This document shows positions 1 through 9,332 of a stretch of 64,000 nucleotides of DNA, piece after piece. The stretch is from Schauerella fraxinea (GTDB taxonomy: Bacteria > Pseudomonadota > Gammaproteobacteria > Burkholderiales > Burkholderiaceae_B). Position numbers and translations under genes: made by a program. The DNA lies in contig JAVDKL010000001.1 in NCBI GenBank assembly GCA_030849965.1, positions 1,718,554 through 1,782,553 on the forward strand, read 5' to 3'. Under the pieces are notes generated by a model that was not told the DNA's origin, ran no database searches, and was given only the letters and a program-made list of their open reading frames with translations. Each line of letters opens with the position of its first letter. The first letter of the stretch is position 1.

Positions 1-251
1 GTGGAGAACGGCACGACCAGGCGGGTAAACATGTCCGAGTCCGCAGTCATTTTGGAGGCCCATACGTTGAGCAGGCGTTCCAGGCATCCTTGGGCGCAGG
101 CCACGACCACGGCGGCGTCAGACTGACTGACAGCGCGGGTAAGCGTGACGAAATCGTGGGGGTTGAGTGCGCTTTCGAAGCCGAGCCCGAGAGGCACGGT
201 GGTGGCAGAAAGATTGAAATCGTTCATGACGGGCGACGCGGCGGATGTCAT
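1..251 (-). CDS. Unidentified protein, N-terminal part only
   Basis: A minus-strand frame is open from an ATG and runs off the left edge, giving about 83 residues. A second in-frame ATG lies eight codons downstream, and neither has a strong Shine-Dalgarno sequence. Codon use is GC-rich at third positions like its neighbours. The visible part is soluble-looking, with a run reading SDAAVVVACAQGCLERLL and no signal peptide or membrane segment. I do not recognise the family. It is divergent from rnk. It could be a cytoplasmic hypothetical protein; its function cannot be assigned from this fragment. Confidence 0.5.
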   Translation of the reverse strand, partial: MTSAASPVMNDFNLSATTVPLGLGFESALNPHDFVTLTRAVSQSDAAVVVACAQGCLERLLNVWASKMTADSDMFTRLVVPFS

Positions 252-569
252 TCGTTTGGATGAGGTTGAGCATGCCACAAAACGGGCCGCGTTTCCGGGT
301 TGTTGCACATCCCCATCACTCTCGCGATGCTGTACGATAGGTTGATGTACTCCATTTGCCCCCGAACCCTCGTGTTGCCCGCCGCCGATCGTGCGCGGGC
401 GATGGGTCGTCGGTGCGGCCAGCTGTACATTCTCAAGCCGGACCGCGACGCACATATTTAAGCCCGGCGGCCTGTCACACATCCCCTCCTGCAGTTTTGG
501 ACCGCCGGGCCACAGTTCTCTCGTGTCACGCGTCCGTCAATCATGCCGGGCGTTTATCCGGAGCTCGCC
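252..569. other. Intergenic region between the divergent left-edge gene and rnk
   Basis: About 318 bp with no convincing gene. It must hold the promoters of both flanking divergent genes, but no clear -35/-10 pair stands out. A sequence resembling a Pho box lies at 523-540 (GTGTCAC, four bases, CCGTCAA). The -10 it would imply falls on the Shine-Dalgarno sequence of rnk, so it is not called as a site. Confidence 0.4.
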
Positions 570-983
570 ATGCCAGCCTCATTTGGACCCGACCGAATTT
601 TTTCGGAACTCGACCACGCGCGCATTTCGCGTTTGGCGCAACAGCACGTGTCGCCCGACGGTAATCCGCCGGCCATCGTGGATACCCTCGACGAGGGCGA
701 TACCGTACCGCCGCGCGATATCCCGCCCGACGTGGTGACGATGAACTCACGCGTGCTGGTTAGCGACACTACCGGCGACCAGCGCGAAGTGGTGCTGTGC
801 TATCCCAAGGATGCGGATATTGCGCAGGGCAAGTTGTCGATCCTGTCGCCGATCGGCGCAGAGCTGCTGGGCCGCCGCGTGGGCGAAGAAGCCACGTTTG
901 CAACGCCGAACGGCAAGGAAACTACACTGCGCGTGGAAGGGATCCCTTTCCAGCCGGAAGCAAGCGGCGATTATTTGCTGTGA
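570..983 (+). CDS. rnk: Nucleoside diphosphate kinase regulator Rnk (GreA/GreB C-terminal fold)
   Basis: A protein of 137 residues. It matches the Rnk family: a short helical N-terminal part (about 1-50) followed by an FKBP-like domain shared with the C-terminus of GreA/GreB (about 52-130). The segment ILSPIGAELLGRRVGE, typical of that domain, is at about 91-106. Rnk proteins bind RNA polymerase and can affect nucleoside diphosphate kinase and polyphosphate levels; that role is family knowledge. The start at 570 is preferred over an in-frame ATG at 543 because GGAG lies about seven bases before it. The gene is convergent with pstB and shares a terminator with it. Its position next to the phosphate-uptake and polyphosphate genes fits a link with phosphate metabolism, but that is inference. 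Confidence 0.82.
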   Translation: MPASFGPDRIFSELDHARISRLAQQHVSPDGNPPAIVDTLDEGDTVPPRDIPPDVVTMNSRVLVSDTTGDQREVVLCYPKDADIAQGKLSILSPIGAELLGRRVGEEATFATPNGKETTLRVEGIPFQPEASGDYLL

Positions 984-1067
984 CCTGGCGGCGGCGGTGA
1001 GCCGCATGCCAAGCGGCATTGAGCCGCATGCCAGGTGCCACCCTGTCGCCGCCATGACTCAAAATAG

Positions 1068-1098
1068 AAAGCGCCGATCCTTGTGGAATCGGCGCTTT
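1068..1098. terminator. Bidirectional rho-independent terminator, rnk / pstB
   Basis: A perfect 11-bp stem (AAAGCGCCGAT with ATCGGCGCTTT) has a nine-base loop. The stem ends in A/T on both sides, followed by GTTTTG on the plus strand and CTATTTTG on the minus strand. It sits between the convergent 3' ends of rnk and pstB and can serve both. Confidence 0.85.
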
Positions 1099-1149
1099 GT
1101 TTTGTGTACGCCAACGCTTCCTGCGTTGGCGCTGCGATCTCAACTGACC

Positions 1150-1980
1150 TTAACCGAATCGACCCGTGATGTAGTCCTCGGTTTCCTTGCGCGTGGGCTT
1201 GACGAAGATCTGGTCCGTTTCGCCGAATTCCATCAGTTCGCCCAAGTACATGTAGGCGGTGAAGTCCGAGCAACGGGCTGCTTGCTGCATGTTGTGAGTC
1301 ACGATCACGACCGTGTAGTCGTTCTTGATCTCAGCGATAAGCTCTTCGATCTTGGCGGTGGAAATGGGATCCAGTGCCGAACACGGTTCGTCGAGCAGCA
1401 GCACTTCGGGCTTGATGGCCACGCCGCGTGCGATGCACAGGCGTTGTTGCTGGCCGCCCGAGAGGCTGTTGCCGCTTTGGTGGAGCTTGTCTTTCACTTC
1501 GTTCCAGAGCGCGGCCTTGGAGAGCGCCCATTCAACGCGCTCTTCCATTTCGCCTTTGCTGAGCCTTTCAAACAAACGCACACCGAAGGCGACGTTGTCG
1601 TAGATGCTCATGGGAAACGGCGTGGGCTTCTGGAAGACCATGCCGATCTTGGCGCGCAAGAGCGAGATGTCCGTTTTCGAGGTGAGCAGGTTTTCGCCAT
1701 CGAGCAAGATTTCGCCGTCGGCGCGTTGGCCCGGATACAGCTCGAACATGCGGTTGAACGTGCGCAAGAGCGTCGATTTGCCGCAGCCCGAGGGGCCGAT
1801 AAAGGCGGTGACCTTTTTCTCGGCAATCTGCATGCTCACGTTTTTGATCGCGTGAAACTTGCCGTAGTAGAAGTTGAGATCGTTGACCTGCAACTTGGAA
1901 CGCAACGGCGTGGCGGCAATAGCGGTTTTATCCATGACGGCAAAATCCTGTACGGGCGCCGATGCGCCCGGGTTTGGCAT
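1150..1980 (-). CDS. pstB: Phosphate ABC transporter ATP-binding protein PstB
   Basis: The ATPase that powers high-affinity phosphate import, acting on the inner face of the PstCA membrane complex. The 276-residue product has Walker [10 protein letters not shown] at 62-70, a Q-loop [10 protein letters not shown] at about 116-125, the signature LSGGQQQR at 173-180 and Walker B VLLLDEP at 193-199. [10 protein letters not shown] is characteristic of PstB. The ATG directly follows the stop codon of pstA; a second ATG at residue 16 would give a more usual length. It is the last gene of pstSCAB. In many Burkholderiales phoU follows pstB, but here the next gene is the convergent rnk. Confidence 0.96.
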   Translation of the reverse strand: MPNPGASAPVQDFAVMDKTAIAATPLRSKLQVNDLNFYYGKFHAIKNVSMQIAEKKVTAFIGPSGCGKSTLLRTFNRMFELYPGQRADGEILLDGENLLTSKTDISLLRAKIGMVFQKPTPFPMSIYDNVAFGVRLFERLSKGEMEERVEWALSKAALWNEVKDKLHQSGNSLSGGQQQRLCIARGVAIKPEVLLLDEPCSALDPISTAKIEELIAEIKNDYTVVIVTHNMQQAARCSDFTAYMYLGELMEFGETDQIFVKPTRKETEDYITGRFG

Positions 1981-2841
1981 TTATTGTTGACGGAACAAGT
2001 TGCGGGCGATGATGTTGATCGCGAGCACCAGCAAGGTGATCAATGCAGCACCGGCCCAGGCCAGCGTGTTCCAGTCGGGGAAGGGGCTGGCGGCGAATTG
2101 GAAGATCACGACCGGCAGGTTGGCCATCGGCGCATTCATGTCCCATGACATGAACTGGTTCGACAACGCGGTAAACAGCAACGGTGCGGTTTCGCCGGCG
2201 ATGCGGGCCACGGCGAGCAGTACGCCGGTGATGATGCCCGAGCGTGCGGCGCGGTACGACACCATCATGATCATGCGCCATTTGGGGCAACCCAAGGCCA
2301 CGGCGGCTTCGCGCAGGCTGTTGGGCACGAGCATCAGCATGTTATCGGTAGTGCGCACAACGACGGGGATGACGAGAATCGACAAGGCGAGCGCGCCGGC
2401 CCAGCCGGAGTAGTGGCCCACCTGGTACACGTACACGGCGTAGATGAACAAACCGATGATGATGGACGGGGCCGAGAGCAACACGTCGTTCAAGAATCGC
2501 GTGGCCGGGGCGAGCCAGCCACGTTGACCGTATTCGGCCAGGTAGGTGCCGGCGAGGATGCCGATGGGGGTGCCGATGAGCGTGCCCACGCCCACCATCA
2601 TGACGCTACCGAAGATGGCGTTGGCCAGCCCGCCCATTTGACCGGGCGGCGGTGTGATTTGCGTGAACAGCGTGTACGACAAGGCACCAGCGCCTTTGTA
2701 GACGAGCGTGCCGATGATCCAGAACAGCCAGAAGAGGCCGAACAGAAGCGCCACGAGCGACAGCACGAGCATGATCTTGTTGACCAGGCTGCGGGTCTTG
2801 TAGACCTTGTTGTTCATCGAGAGAACGGGATTGGCGGCCAT
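1981..2841 (-). CDS. pstA: Phosphate ABC transporter permease PstA
   Basis: An inner-membrane permease of the Pst phosphate importer, 286 residues. About six hydrophobic segments are visible. The first is near 24-45, and the transporter inner-membrane domain with its conserved cytoplasmic loop ([15 protein letters not shown]) is in the middle. The start follows AGGAAA at a normal distance. It lies 35 bp after pstC and its stop abuts the pstB start, so the genes are translationally linked. PstA pairs with PstC to form the channel. Confidence 0.95.
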   Translation of the reverse strand: MAANPVLSMNNKVYKTRSLVNKIMLVLSLVALLFGLFWLFWIIGTLVYKGAGALSYTLFTQITPPPGQMGGLANAIFGSVMMVGVGTLIGTPIGILAGTYLAEYGQRGWLAPATRFLNDVLLSAPSIIIGLFIYAVYVYQVGHYSGWAGALALSILVIPVVVRTTDNMLMLVPNSLREAAVALGCPKWRMIMMVSYRAARSGIITGVLLAVARIAGETAPLLFTALSNQFMSWDMNAPMANLPVVIFQFAASPFPDWNTLAWAGAALITLLVLAINIIARNLFRQQ

Positions 2842-2876
2842 GCTTTTTCCTAGTGTAAGAGCGACGCGAGACGCGA

Positions 2877-3890
2877 TCAGCTCTTCGTGCCTTCGGATTT
2901 CGACAGACGCACCAGCATGAACTTGGCCAAGGCAAGCACGATGGTGGTGATCAGGAACAGGATGAGTCCGAGCTCGATCAGGGCGGCCTTCTGCAAGCCC
3001 CCTGCTTCGTTGAACTCATTGGCCAGTGCCGATGCAATCGAGTTGGCGGGCGAGAAAATCGAGTCTGGCGTGCGGAAGGCGTTACCGATCACGAAGGTGA
3101 CTGCCATCGTTTCGCCAAGCGCGCGGCCCAGGCCCAGCATGACGCCGCCCACCACACCCGTTTTGGTAAACGGCAAGACCACTTTCCACATCACTTCCCA
3201 GGTGCTGCTGCCCAGGCCGTAAGCCGACTCTTTGAGCAACGGGGGCACGAGTTCGAACACGTCACGCATGACCGCGGTGATGAACGGGATGACCATGATG
3301 GAGAGGATCAGGCCGGCGGTGAAGATGCCGATACCGAACGGGGGGCCGGTGAAGAAGCCGCCGATGAAGGGGATGCCGGAGAGCACCGCGATCATGGTGG
3401 GCTGGATATACACCTGGAAGATCGGGACGAAAACGAACAGGCCCCACATGCCGTAGATGATGGACGGAATGGCCGCCAGCATTTCGATGGCGGTGCCCAA
3501 GGGGCGACGCAGCCAGGTGGGGGAAAGTTCGGTTAGGAACATCGCGATGCCGAAGGACACAGGCACGGCGATGATGAGGGCGATCGCTGACGTGAGCAAG
3601 GTGCCCACGATCGGCACGACCGCGCCGAATGTGGTGTTGACCGGATCCCAGTCATTGGTCCAGAGGAACGACGGGCCGTAACCGACCAGGGCGTCCCAAC
3701 TGCCGTAAATGAGTGAGATCAGAATCGCAGCGAGAAGGCTGAAAACCAGGAACGCAAACGTGCGCGTGAGGTTTCTGAAAATCGCATCGAATAACGCGTT
3801 GCGGCTTTTTTTCATGGGCTCAGGGGTGCCAACCGTAGCACCAGACTTGGGTTGAGACATCGGCCCATTATGATTCATTACCGCACTCAT
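2877..3890 (-). CDS. pstC: Phosphate ABC transporter permease PstC
   Basis: The second permease of the Pst importer, 337 residues. A hydrophilic N-terminal tail of about 45 residues with several Met codons precedes the first membrane helix (about 46-66), so the exact start is uncertain; the first ATG is used. The permease loop reads [17 protein letters not shown], the PstC form of the EAA motif. It lies between pstS and pstA on the minus strand, in the usual pstSCAB order. Confidence 0.95.
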   Translation of the reverse strand: MSAVMNHNGPMSQPKSGATVGTPEPMKKSRNALFDAIFRNLTRTFAFLVFSLLAAILISLIYGSWDALVGYGPSFLWTNDWDPVNTTFGAVVPIVGTLLTSAIALIIAVPVSFGIAMFLTELSPTWLRRPLGTAIEMLAAIPSIIYGMWGLFVFVPIFQVYIQPTMIAVLSGIPFIGGFFTGPPFGIGIFTAGLILSIMVIPFITAVMRDVFELVPPLLKESAYGLGSSTWEVMWKVVLPFTKTGVVGGVMLGLGRALGETMAVTFVIGNAFRTPDSIFSPANSIASALANEFNEAGGLQKAALIELGLILFLITTIVLALAKFMLVRLSKSEGTKS

Positions 3891-3947
3891 GGAGGCGTGT
3901 TCCTAAAGGTTGAACCGGTGGCAAGACAGGAGACCGATGATCGACAC

Positions 3948-3978
3948 GGCGCGCGTACCCTTTTAGGCAACACGCGCC
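3948..3978 (-). other. Stem-loop between pstS and pstC
   Basis: On the minus strand GGCGCG pairs with CGCGCC across a loop of about 19 bases that contains CCTAAAAGGG. It has no U-tract. Its position after the gene for an abundant periplasmic protein and before the permeases fits an mRNA-stabilising or partial-termination hairpin that favours pstS expression. This is inferred from position and structure only. Confidence 0.4.
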
Positions 3979-4022
3979 GCGCGATGATTTAACGCTTACT
4001 GCTTAACGCTTCGCTTGAAGCA

Positions 4023-5072
4023 TTACTTCCAGATTGCCGAACCGTCGGCAGCCTTGATGTCCGTCTTCCAGGAGGCGACGATTTTGTCCGTCACTTCCTT
4101 GGGCAGGGGCACATAATCCAGTGCCGAAGCCGACTTGCCACCGTCCGTCCAGGCCCAGTTGAAGAAGTCCATCACAGCCTTTGCTTGCTGCGGCTTGTCT
4201 TGCGACTTCTGCATCAGGATGAACGTGGCGCTGGTGATGGGCCACGACGCGGCACCCGGCTCGTTGGTCAGCACGACACCCATGCCCGGGGCGCTGGCCC
4301 AGTCGGCGTTGGCGGCGGCAGCAGCGAAGGCCGATTGCTCGGGTTGCACGAACTTGCCGTCGGCGTTTTGCACTTGCGTGTGCGACAGCTTGTTTTGCTT
4401 GGCGTAGGCGTATTCGACGTAGCCGATCGAGTTCTTCAGCTGGCCAACGTAGGCGGCGACGCCTTCGTTACCCTTGCCGCCTTGACCCACGGGCCACTTC
4501 ACAGCCTTGCCTTCACCCACGGTCGACTTCCAGTCGGGGGACACTTTCGACAGGTAGTTGGTCCAGCCGAAGGTGGTGCCCGAGCCGTCCGAACGGTGGA
4601 CGACGACGATGTCGGCGCTGGGCAACTTGACGTCGCTGTTCAGCTTCTGAATCGCGGGATCGTCCCACTTCTTGACTTTGCCCAGGTAGATGTCACCCAG
4701 CAGTGCGCCGGAGAGCTTGAGCTGGCCGGGCTTGACGCCGTCGATGTTGACGACCGGCACCGTGCCGCCGATGACGGCGGGGAACTGGACCAGATTGTTC
4801 TTCGACAGGTCTTCAGCCTTCATCGGATCGTCCGAAGCGCCGAAATCGACCGTCTTGGCGATGATCTGTTGCTGACCGCCGCCCGAACCGATGGATTGGT
4901 AGTTGACGGCCACGCCCTTGGCGGCCTTGTAATCCGATGCCCATTTGGCATAGATCGGGTACGGGAACGAAGCGCCGGCGCCCGTCACGGACGTCGATTG
5001 CGCGTGCACCGCGAAAGCGGCGAAGCCCAGAGCTGCGCCGATCGTAACTTGTTTGATAACACGGTTGAACAT
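4023..5072 (-). CDS. pstS: Periplasmic phosphate-binding protein PstS
   Basis: The phosphate receptor of the Pst importer, 349 residues. A signal peptide spans residues 1-24, ending VHA before QSTSV. The mature protein opens with the phosphate-binding segment TGAGASFPYP at 30-39 and has the second ligand segment RSDGSGTTFGW at 160-170. The ATG at 5072 is chosen because AAGGGAA precedes it and the signal peptide then begins correctly. An upstream in-frame ATG would add 25 charged residues. It is the first gene of pstSCAB and is preceded by a clear Pho box, so it should be induced by PhoB under phosphate limitation. Confidence 0.96.
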   Translation of the reverse strand: MFNRVIKQVTIGAALGFAAFAVHAQSTSVTGAGASFPYPIYAKWASDYKAAKGVAVNYQSIGSGGGQQQIIAKTVDFGASDDPMKAEDLSKNNLVQFPAVIGGTVPVVNIDGVKPGQLKLSGALLGDIYLGKVKKWDDPAIQKLNSDVKLPSADIVVVHRSDGSGTTFGWTNYLSKVSPDWKSTVGEGKAVKWPVGQGGKGNEGVAAYVGQLKNSIGYVEYAYAKQNKLSHTQVQNADGKFVQPEQSAFAAAAANADWASAPGMGVVLTNEPGAASWPITSATFILMQKSQDKPQQAKAVMDFFNWAWTDGGKSASALDYVPLPKEVTDKIVASWKTDIKAADGSAIWK

Positions 5073-5174
5073 TTCAGTTCCCTTCAGTGTTCGTTGGAGA
5101 TTGCGACCGCGGCTGATACGCCGCTGTTCCTGTCTGCAGGCCGTCACCGCTGTGATCGGCCATCAACGGAACGA

Positions 5175-5208
5175 ATGGTAAACACCGAAGATGACAAGAT
5201 AGTGACAG
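5175..5208 (-). promoter_or_regulatory. Pho box and -10 of the pstSCAB promoter
   Basis: On the minus strand CTGTCAC, TATC, TTGTCAT (5208 to 5191) is a 7-4-7 Pho box differing from the consensus CTGTCAT-N4-CTGTCAY at few positions. Ten bases further on is TACCAT (5180 to 5175), a plausible -10. That is the spacing expected when PhoB replaces the -35 contact. It lies about 100 bp before the pstS start. Confidence 0.82.
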
Positions 5209-5420
5209 TAAAAGACATGTCTTTTTGAGGGGCACTGCCGGGAATGCTGCAAAGCAGTAACGGCGGCGCAACGCTGGCGGGCAGGAAAACGCGGCATCCA
5301 GGACAAACGACTGACAGCGGGTTGAGCCCTGGCCTTGCATCGGAGCGAGACTGCCGCATAACGAACCAGCAATTAGCGGCTTGGGCAATGCGCCACGCCG
5401 ACCAGATCCGCTTTGGTCGC

Positions 5421-5464
5421 CAAAACGTAACAGCCCAGCGCGGGCATATGCCGGCGCTGGGCTG
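5421..5464 (-). terminator. Rho-independent terminator of ppk
   Basis: An 11-bp stem (CAGCCCAGCGC with GCGCTGGGCTG) closes on an inner GGCATATGCC palindrome. On the minus strand it is followed by TTACGTTTTG. It starts just after the ppk stop codon and separates ppk from the Pho-box promoter of pstS. The remaining 5209-5420 sequence shows no gene. Confidence 0.8.
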
Positions 5465-5489
5465 CTGGGCGTGCGTGCCCTACCCCAGG

Positions 5490-7559
5490 CTACCCCAGGA
5501 CGCGGATCAGCTCCTGATGCAGGTTCACGGGCTCGCCACGGCTCTTGACGCGGGCATAGTCGCCATCGGGTTGCTGCACCCAGGCCAGTTGGTTGTCGCG
5601 CAAAGCGTAGGTGAACGATTCGTTGATCACGCGCTTTTTGAGTACGGGATCGTTGACCGGGAAGGCAATTTCGACGCGGCGGAAGAAATTGCGGTCCATC
5701 CAGTCGGCCGACGACAGGTAGACGCGCTCTTCGCCTTCGGCGTGGAAATAAAACACGCGGGCATGCTCGAGAAAGCGGCCGATGATGGAACGCACCCGGA
5801 TGTTGTCCGACAAACCCGGCACACCGGCGCGCAGCGCACACACCCCGCGGATAATAAGGTCGATCTTGACTCCGGCCTGGCTGGCCAGATAAAGCTCTTC
5901 GATCACGGTTTGCTCGAGCAGCGAGTTCATTTTGGCCATGATGCGGGCCTTGCGGCCGGCCTTGGCCGCTTCGGCTTCGGCACGAATCATCGCGATCATT
6001 TTTTCGTGCAGCGTAAACGGGGCCTGCAAGAGCTGCTTCATCGGCCGGCGTGCGCCGAGACCCGTGAGCTGCGAGAACACGCGATCCATGTCTTCGCATA
6101 GCGCCGAATCGGCGGTGAGCAAGCCGAAATCGGTATAGAGCTTGGCGGTGCGGGGATGGTAGTTGCCGGTGCCCAAGTGAGCATAACGGCGAAGGCGGCC
6201 CTTTTCCCGGCGCAGCACGAGCGCCATCTTGGCGTGCGTCTTATGGCCCACCACGCCATACACCACGTGCGCGCCCACTTCTTCCAGGCGCGCGGCCCAA
6301 TTGATGTTGGTTTGCTCGTCAAAGCGCGCCATCAACTCCACCACCACCGTCACTTCCTTGCCGGCTTGCGCGGCGCGCAGCAGAATCTGCATGAGCTCGG
6401 AGTCTTCGCCGGTGCGGTAGATGGTCTGCTTGATGGCCATCACGTCGGGATCGAGCGCCGCCGCCGTCAAGAAATCGATCACCGGCTGAAACGACTGATA
6501 CGGATGATGCAACAGGCGGTCTTGCTGGGCGATGGCCGCAAACATGGCGGTAGGCTTGTCGTCCACCTCGTCGAACGGCGGCGGCATGATGGCGTGATAG
6601 TCGGGGAACAGCAGATCGGGCCGGCCCACATTGCACAGTTGCATCAAGCGCGTGAGGTTGACCGGGCCGTTGACGCGATAAGTGTCGTCCGGCGCCAGCG
6701 AAAACTCGCGCTGCAGGAAAAGCTCGAGTTCGGGCGGCGTGAGCTTGTCGATCTCCAGGCGTACCGCCGCACCGAAGTGGCGTTGCGACAGCTCGCCTTG
6801 CAAGGCATGTCGCAGGTTGGTGACTTCTTCTTCGTCAACAAACAGATCGCTGTTGCGCGTGACGCGCCACTGGTAACAGCCCTGGATCTCCAGGCCTGGA
6901 AACAGCTCGCCCACGAAGGCGCGCAAGAGCGAGGTCAACAACACATAGCCGTGCGGATGACCCGAGATCTCGGACGGCATCGACAGCAGTCGCGGCAAGG
7001 CGCGCGGCGCTTGCACGATCGCGATCGTGGCTTTGCGGCCATAGGCATCCACGCCGGAGAGCGGCACGATGAAGTTCAGGCTTTTGTTGTAGACGCGCGG
7101 AAACGGATGCGCCGGATCGAGCCCGATCGGCGTGAGGAGCGGCATCACATCGCGATTGAAGGTCTCGCGCGCCCACTGCAATTGCGCTTCGTTCCATTCG
7201 GAGGCGTGATGCAGCACGATGCCCTCGGCATGCATGCGCGGAAAGATATCGTCGTTGAGCAACGCATATTGGCGCTGCACAAGCAGATGGACAGCGCTTT
7301 CCACGGCGTCCAATGCCGCGTCGGCGTTGAGGCCGTCCATGCCCAGCAGCTGGGGATTGGTGCGTTGCTGCACTTTCAGGGTCGAAATACGGATCTCGAA
7401 GAACTCGTCCAGATTCGAACTCACGATGCATACGTACCGCAGCCGCTCCAGCAACGGGGTGCTGGGCTTTTCGGCCATGGCCAATACACGCTCATTGAAC
7501 TTCAACAGGGACAGCTCACGATTGAGAAACAGCGGCTCGGTAGGCAATCGCGTCGTCAT
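5490..7559 (-). CDS. ppk: Polyphosphate kinase 1
   Basis: Reversibly polymerises the ATP gamma-phosphate into polyphosphate. The 689-residue length is typical of PPK1, with N-terminal, head and two C-terminal catalytic domains. The autophosphorylated histidine lies in HKTHAK (H442). The second conserved histidine is in GRFLEHAR (H599). The conserved GTGNYHPRTAKLYTDFG follows at about 463-479. The gene is divergent from ppx, with a Pho box in the promoter region, and is upstream of pstSCAB on the same strand but separated by a terminator. PhoB would therefore activate polyphosphate synthesis and phosphate uptake in parallel. Confidence 0.97.
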   Translation of the reverse strand: MTTRLPTEPLFLNRELSLLKFNERVLAMAEKPSTPLLERLRYVCIVSSNLDEFFEIRISTLKVQQRTNPQLLGMDGLNADAALDAVESAVHLLVQRQYALLNDDIFPRMHAEGIVLHHASEWNEAQLQWARETFNRDVMPLLTPIGLDPAHPFPRVYNKSLNFIVPLSGVDAYGRKATIAIVQAPRALPRLLSMPSEISGHPHGYVLLTSLLRAFVGELFPGLEIQGCYQWRVTRNSDLFVDEEEVTNLRHALQGELSQRHFGAAVRLEIDKLTPPELELFLQREFSLAPDDTYRVNGPVNLTRLMQLCNVGRPDLLFPDYHAIMPPPFDEVDDKPTAMFAAIAQQDRLLHHPYQSFQPVIDFLTAAALDPDVMAIKQTIYRTGEDSELMQILLRAAQAGKEVTVVVELMARFDEQTNINWAARLEEVGAHVVYGVVGHKTHAKMALVLRREKGRLRRYAHLGTGNYHPRTAKLYTDFGLLTADSALCEDMDRVFSQLTGLGARRPMKQLLQAPFTLHEKMIAMIRAEAEAAKAGRKARIMAKMNSLLEQTVIEELYLASQAGVKIDLIIRGVCALRAGVPGLSDNIRVRSIIGRFLEHARVFYFHAEGEERVYLSSADWMDRNFFRRVEIAFPVNDPVLKKRVINESFTYALRDNQLAWVQQPDGDYARVKSRGEPVNLHQELIRVLG

Positions 7560-7587
7560 ACAAGGTCCATTTGTGACAAGTCATCCA

Positions 7588-7621
7588 GTTTTACTGCAAT
7601 TTCGTGACGGCTCCATGACAG
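7588..7621 (-). promoter_or_regulatory. Pho box and possible -10 of the ppk promoter
   Basis: On the minus strand CTGTCAT, GGAG, CCGTCAC (7621 to 7604) fits the 7-4-7 Pho box with one mismatch in the second repeat. After a ten-base gap comes TAAAAC, a modest -10. The site is about 45 bp before the ppk start codon. Confidence 0.72.
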
Positions 7622-7779
7622 CGCGTTAAAAAGGACGAAGCGCGTGTTGAATGGGGCGCTCACCTTAAAGCACAAAGGCACCGTATGCGCCCAGGAAAGC
7701 GGCCGTCCAATTGCAAAAACCGCGCCCACAGGTGCGCTCCTGCCGATGGATGAGAGCGTAAGCCATCGTGGCCGAGGGA

Positions 7780-7802
7780 CTGTCATATGACGTACTTATA
7801 AT
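7780..7802 (+). promoter_or_regulatory. ppx promoter: TATAAT with an upstream palindrome and Pho half-site
   Basis: A perfect -10 (TATAAT, 7797-7802) lies 33 bp before the ppx ATG. Immediately upstream is CTGTCAT, a single Pho half-site ten bases from the -10. It overlaps the perfect palindrome GTCATATGAC (7782-7791). There is no good -35, which suggests dependence on an activator. Whether that is PhoB is uncertain because the second half-site is missing. Confidence 0.5.
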
Positions 7803-7835
7803 CCCCCCACATTTCAGCTTTTGAACACGGATGTC

Positions 7836-9320
7836 ATGAACAATCTTCTGGCAGCGGTCGACCTCGGCTCCAACAGTTTTCGCCTGTCGCTCGGACGCGT
7901 CGTCACGCAAGATGGCGTGCCGCAGATCTATCAGATCGACCGCCTGAAAGAAACGGTGCGGTTGGCCGCAGGCCTGGATGCCGACAAGCGCTTGAGCGCC
8001 GAGGCGATCGATCGCGCTGTGGCGGTACTGGAACGGTTTGGCGAGCGCTTGCGCAGCTTTCACCCGGATCGCGTGCGCGCCGTGGCCACCAACACCTTTC
8101 GCGTGGCCCGCAATACCCCTGAATTTTTGCCGCGCGCCGAAGCCGCGCTGGGCTTTCCGATCGAAGTGATCGCCGGGCGCGAGGAAGCGCGGCTGATCTA
8201 TAACGGCGTGGCGCATACGCTACCGCCCTCGCCCGAAAAACGCCTGGTGGTAGACATCGGCGGCGGTTCGACCGAGGTGATTATCGGTAAAAGCTTCGAG
8301 CCGCAATTGATGTCGTCGTTATACATGGGCTGCGTGAGCTATAGCCGCCAGTTCTTTGCCGACGGTATCGTCGATGCGCACCAGATGAAGCTGGCCGAGC
8401 AGGCCGCGCGGCGTGAAATCGAAGTCATCGCGCGCCAATATCGCAAGATGGGCTGGAAGGAAGCCTACGGCTCGTCAGGCACGGCCAAGGCCTTGTTTGC
8501 GATCCTCACGCAGTGCGGCTTTTCAGAAACCGGCATCACACGCGCCGGCCTCGCACGCCTGAAAGACCGGATCGTGCGTTCGGGCCGCGTGGTGCCCGAG
8601 GAACTGCCCGGCATCAAGCTTGAGCGCAGCGATGTGCTGCCAGGCGGGCTGGCGATCATGTCGGCCATCTTTGACGAATTGAATATCGACGTGATGTACA
8701 CCGGCGACGGCGCGTTGCGCCTGGGCGTGCTGCACGATCTGCTGGGCCGCGATGCCGAGCACGACAAGCGCGACGAATCGGTGCGGCAGTTCACGAAGCG
8801 TTATCACGTGGATACGGCGCAAGCGGCACGGGTGCGCCATGCGGCGATTGCGCTGTTCGACAGCATCGTGCCGCAGGGCGAGCAAACCGAACTGCGCCTG
8901 GCACTGGGATGGGCCGCCGACCTGCATGAAGTGGGCATTTCGATCGCCCACAACACGTATCACAAGCACACGGCCTACATCCTCGAAAACGCCGATATGC
9001 CGGGCTTCTCGCGGGCCGATCAGCAACTGCTGGCGCTGCTGGCACTGGCTCACCAGGGCAAGCTCAACAAGATCGAGCCCTTGGTGCGCCAGCACAAGCA
9101 ATGGCTGGCGATTCTGTGCCTGCGGCTGGCGGTACAACTGGCCCGCCGCCGCGAATCGATCTCGCCGCTGCCGCTTTCGCTATCCGTGGATCACGACGAC
9201 ATCAAGGTCCGCATCGACCAGGACTGGCTGGCCAAGCACCCGCTGAGCGACTTCACCCTGCGGGCGGAGGAGTCAGAATGGAAGAAGGTTGGTTTCTCTT
9301 TCGAGTTGCTTGAGTGCTGA
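7836..9320 (+). CDS. ppx: Exopolyphosphatase (Ppx/GppA family)
   Basis: Degrades polyphosphate from its ends, or hydrolyses pppGpp in GppA-type members. The 494-residue protein has the ASKHA phosphate-binding motifs DLGSNSFRL at 9-17 and DIGGGSTEV at 140-148. A C-terminal HD-like helical region contains a conserved HEVG segment. The ATG at 7836 is used; an in-frame TTG five codons upstream is less likely. The gene is divergent from ppk, so synthesis and breakdown of polyphosphate share one regulatory region. Confidence 0.94.
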   Translation: MNNLLAAVDLGSNSFRLSLGRVVTQDGVPQIYQIDRLKETVRLAAGLDADKRLSAEAIDRAVAVLERFGERLRSFHPDRVRAVATNTFRVARNTPEFLPRAEAALGFPIEVIAGREEARLIYNGVAHTLPPSPEKRLVVDIGGGSTEVIIGKSFEPQLMSSLYMGCVSYSRQFFADGIVDAHQMKLAEQAARREIEVIARQYRKMGWKEAYGSSGTAKALFAILTQCGFSETGITRAGLARLKDRIVRSGRVVPEELPGIKLERSDVLPGGLAIMSAIFDELNIDVMYTGDGALRLGVLHDLLGRDAEHDKRDESVRQFTKRYHVDTAQAARVRHAAIALFDSIVPQGEQTELRLALGWAADLHEVGISIAHNTYHKHTAYILENADMPGFSRADQQLLALLALAHQGKLNKIEPLVRQHKQWLAILCLRLAVQLARRRESISPLPLSLSVDHDDIKVRIDQDWLAKHPLSDFTLRAEESEWKKVGFSFELLEC

Positions 9321-9332
9321 TCGCACTCCCCA

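Noticed and set aside
523-540. Pho box upstream of rnk
   Set aside because: The heptamers fit moderately, but the required -10 and start site would fall on the rnk ribosome site.
999-1033. Direct repeat GAGCCGCATGCCA twice after rnk
   Set aside because: Only two short copies in a 3' flank; no function is suggested.
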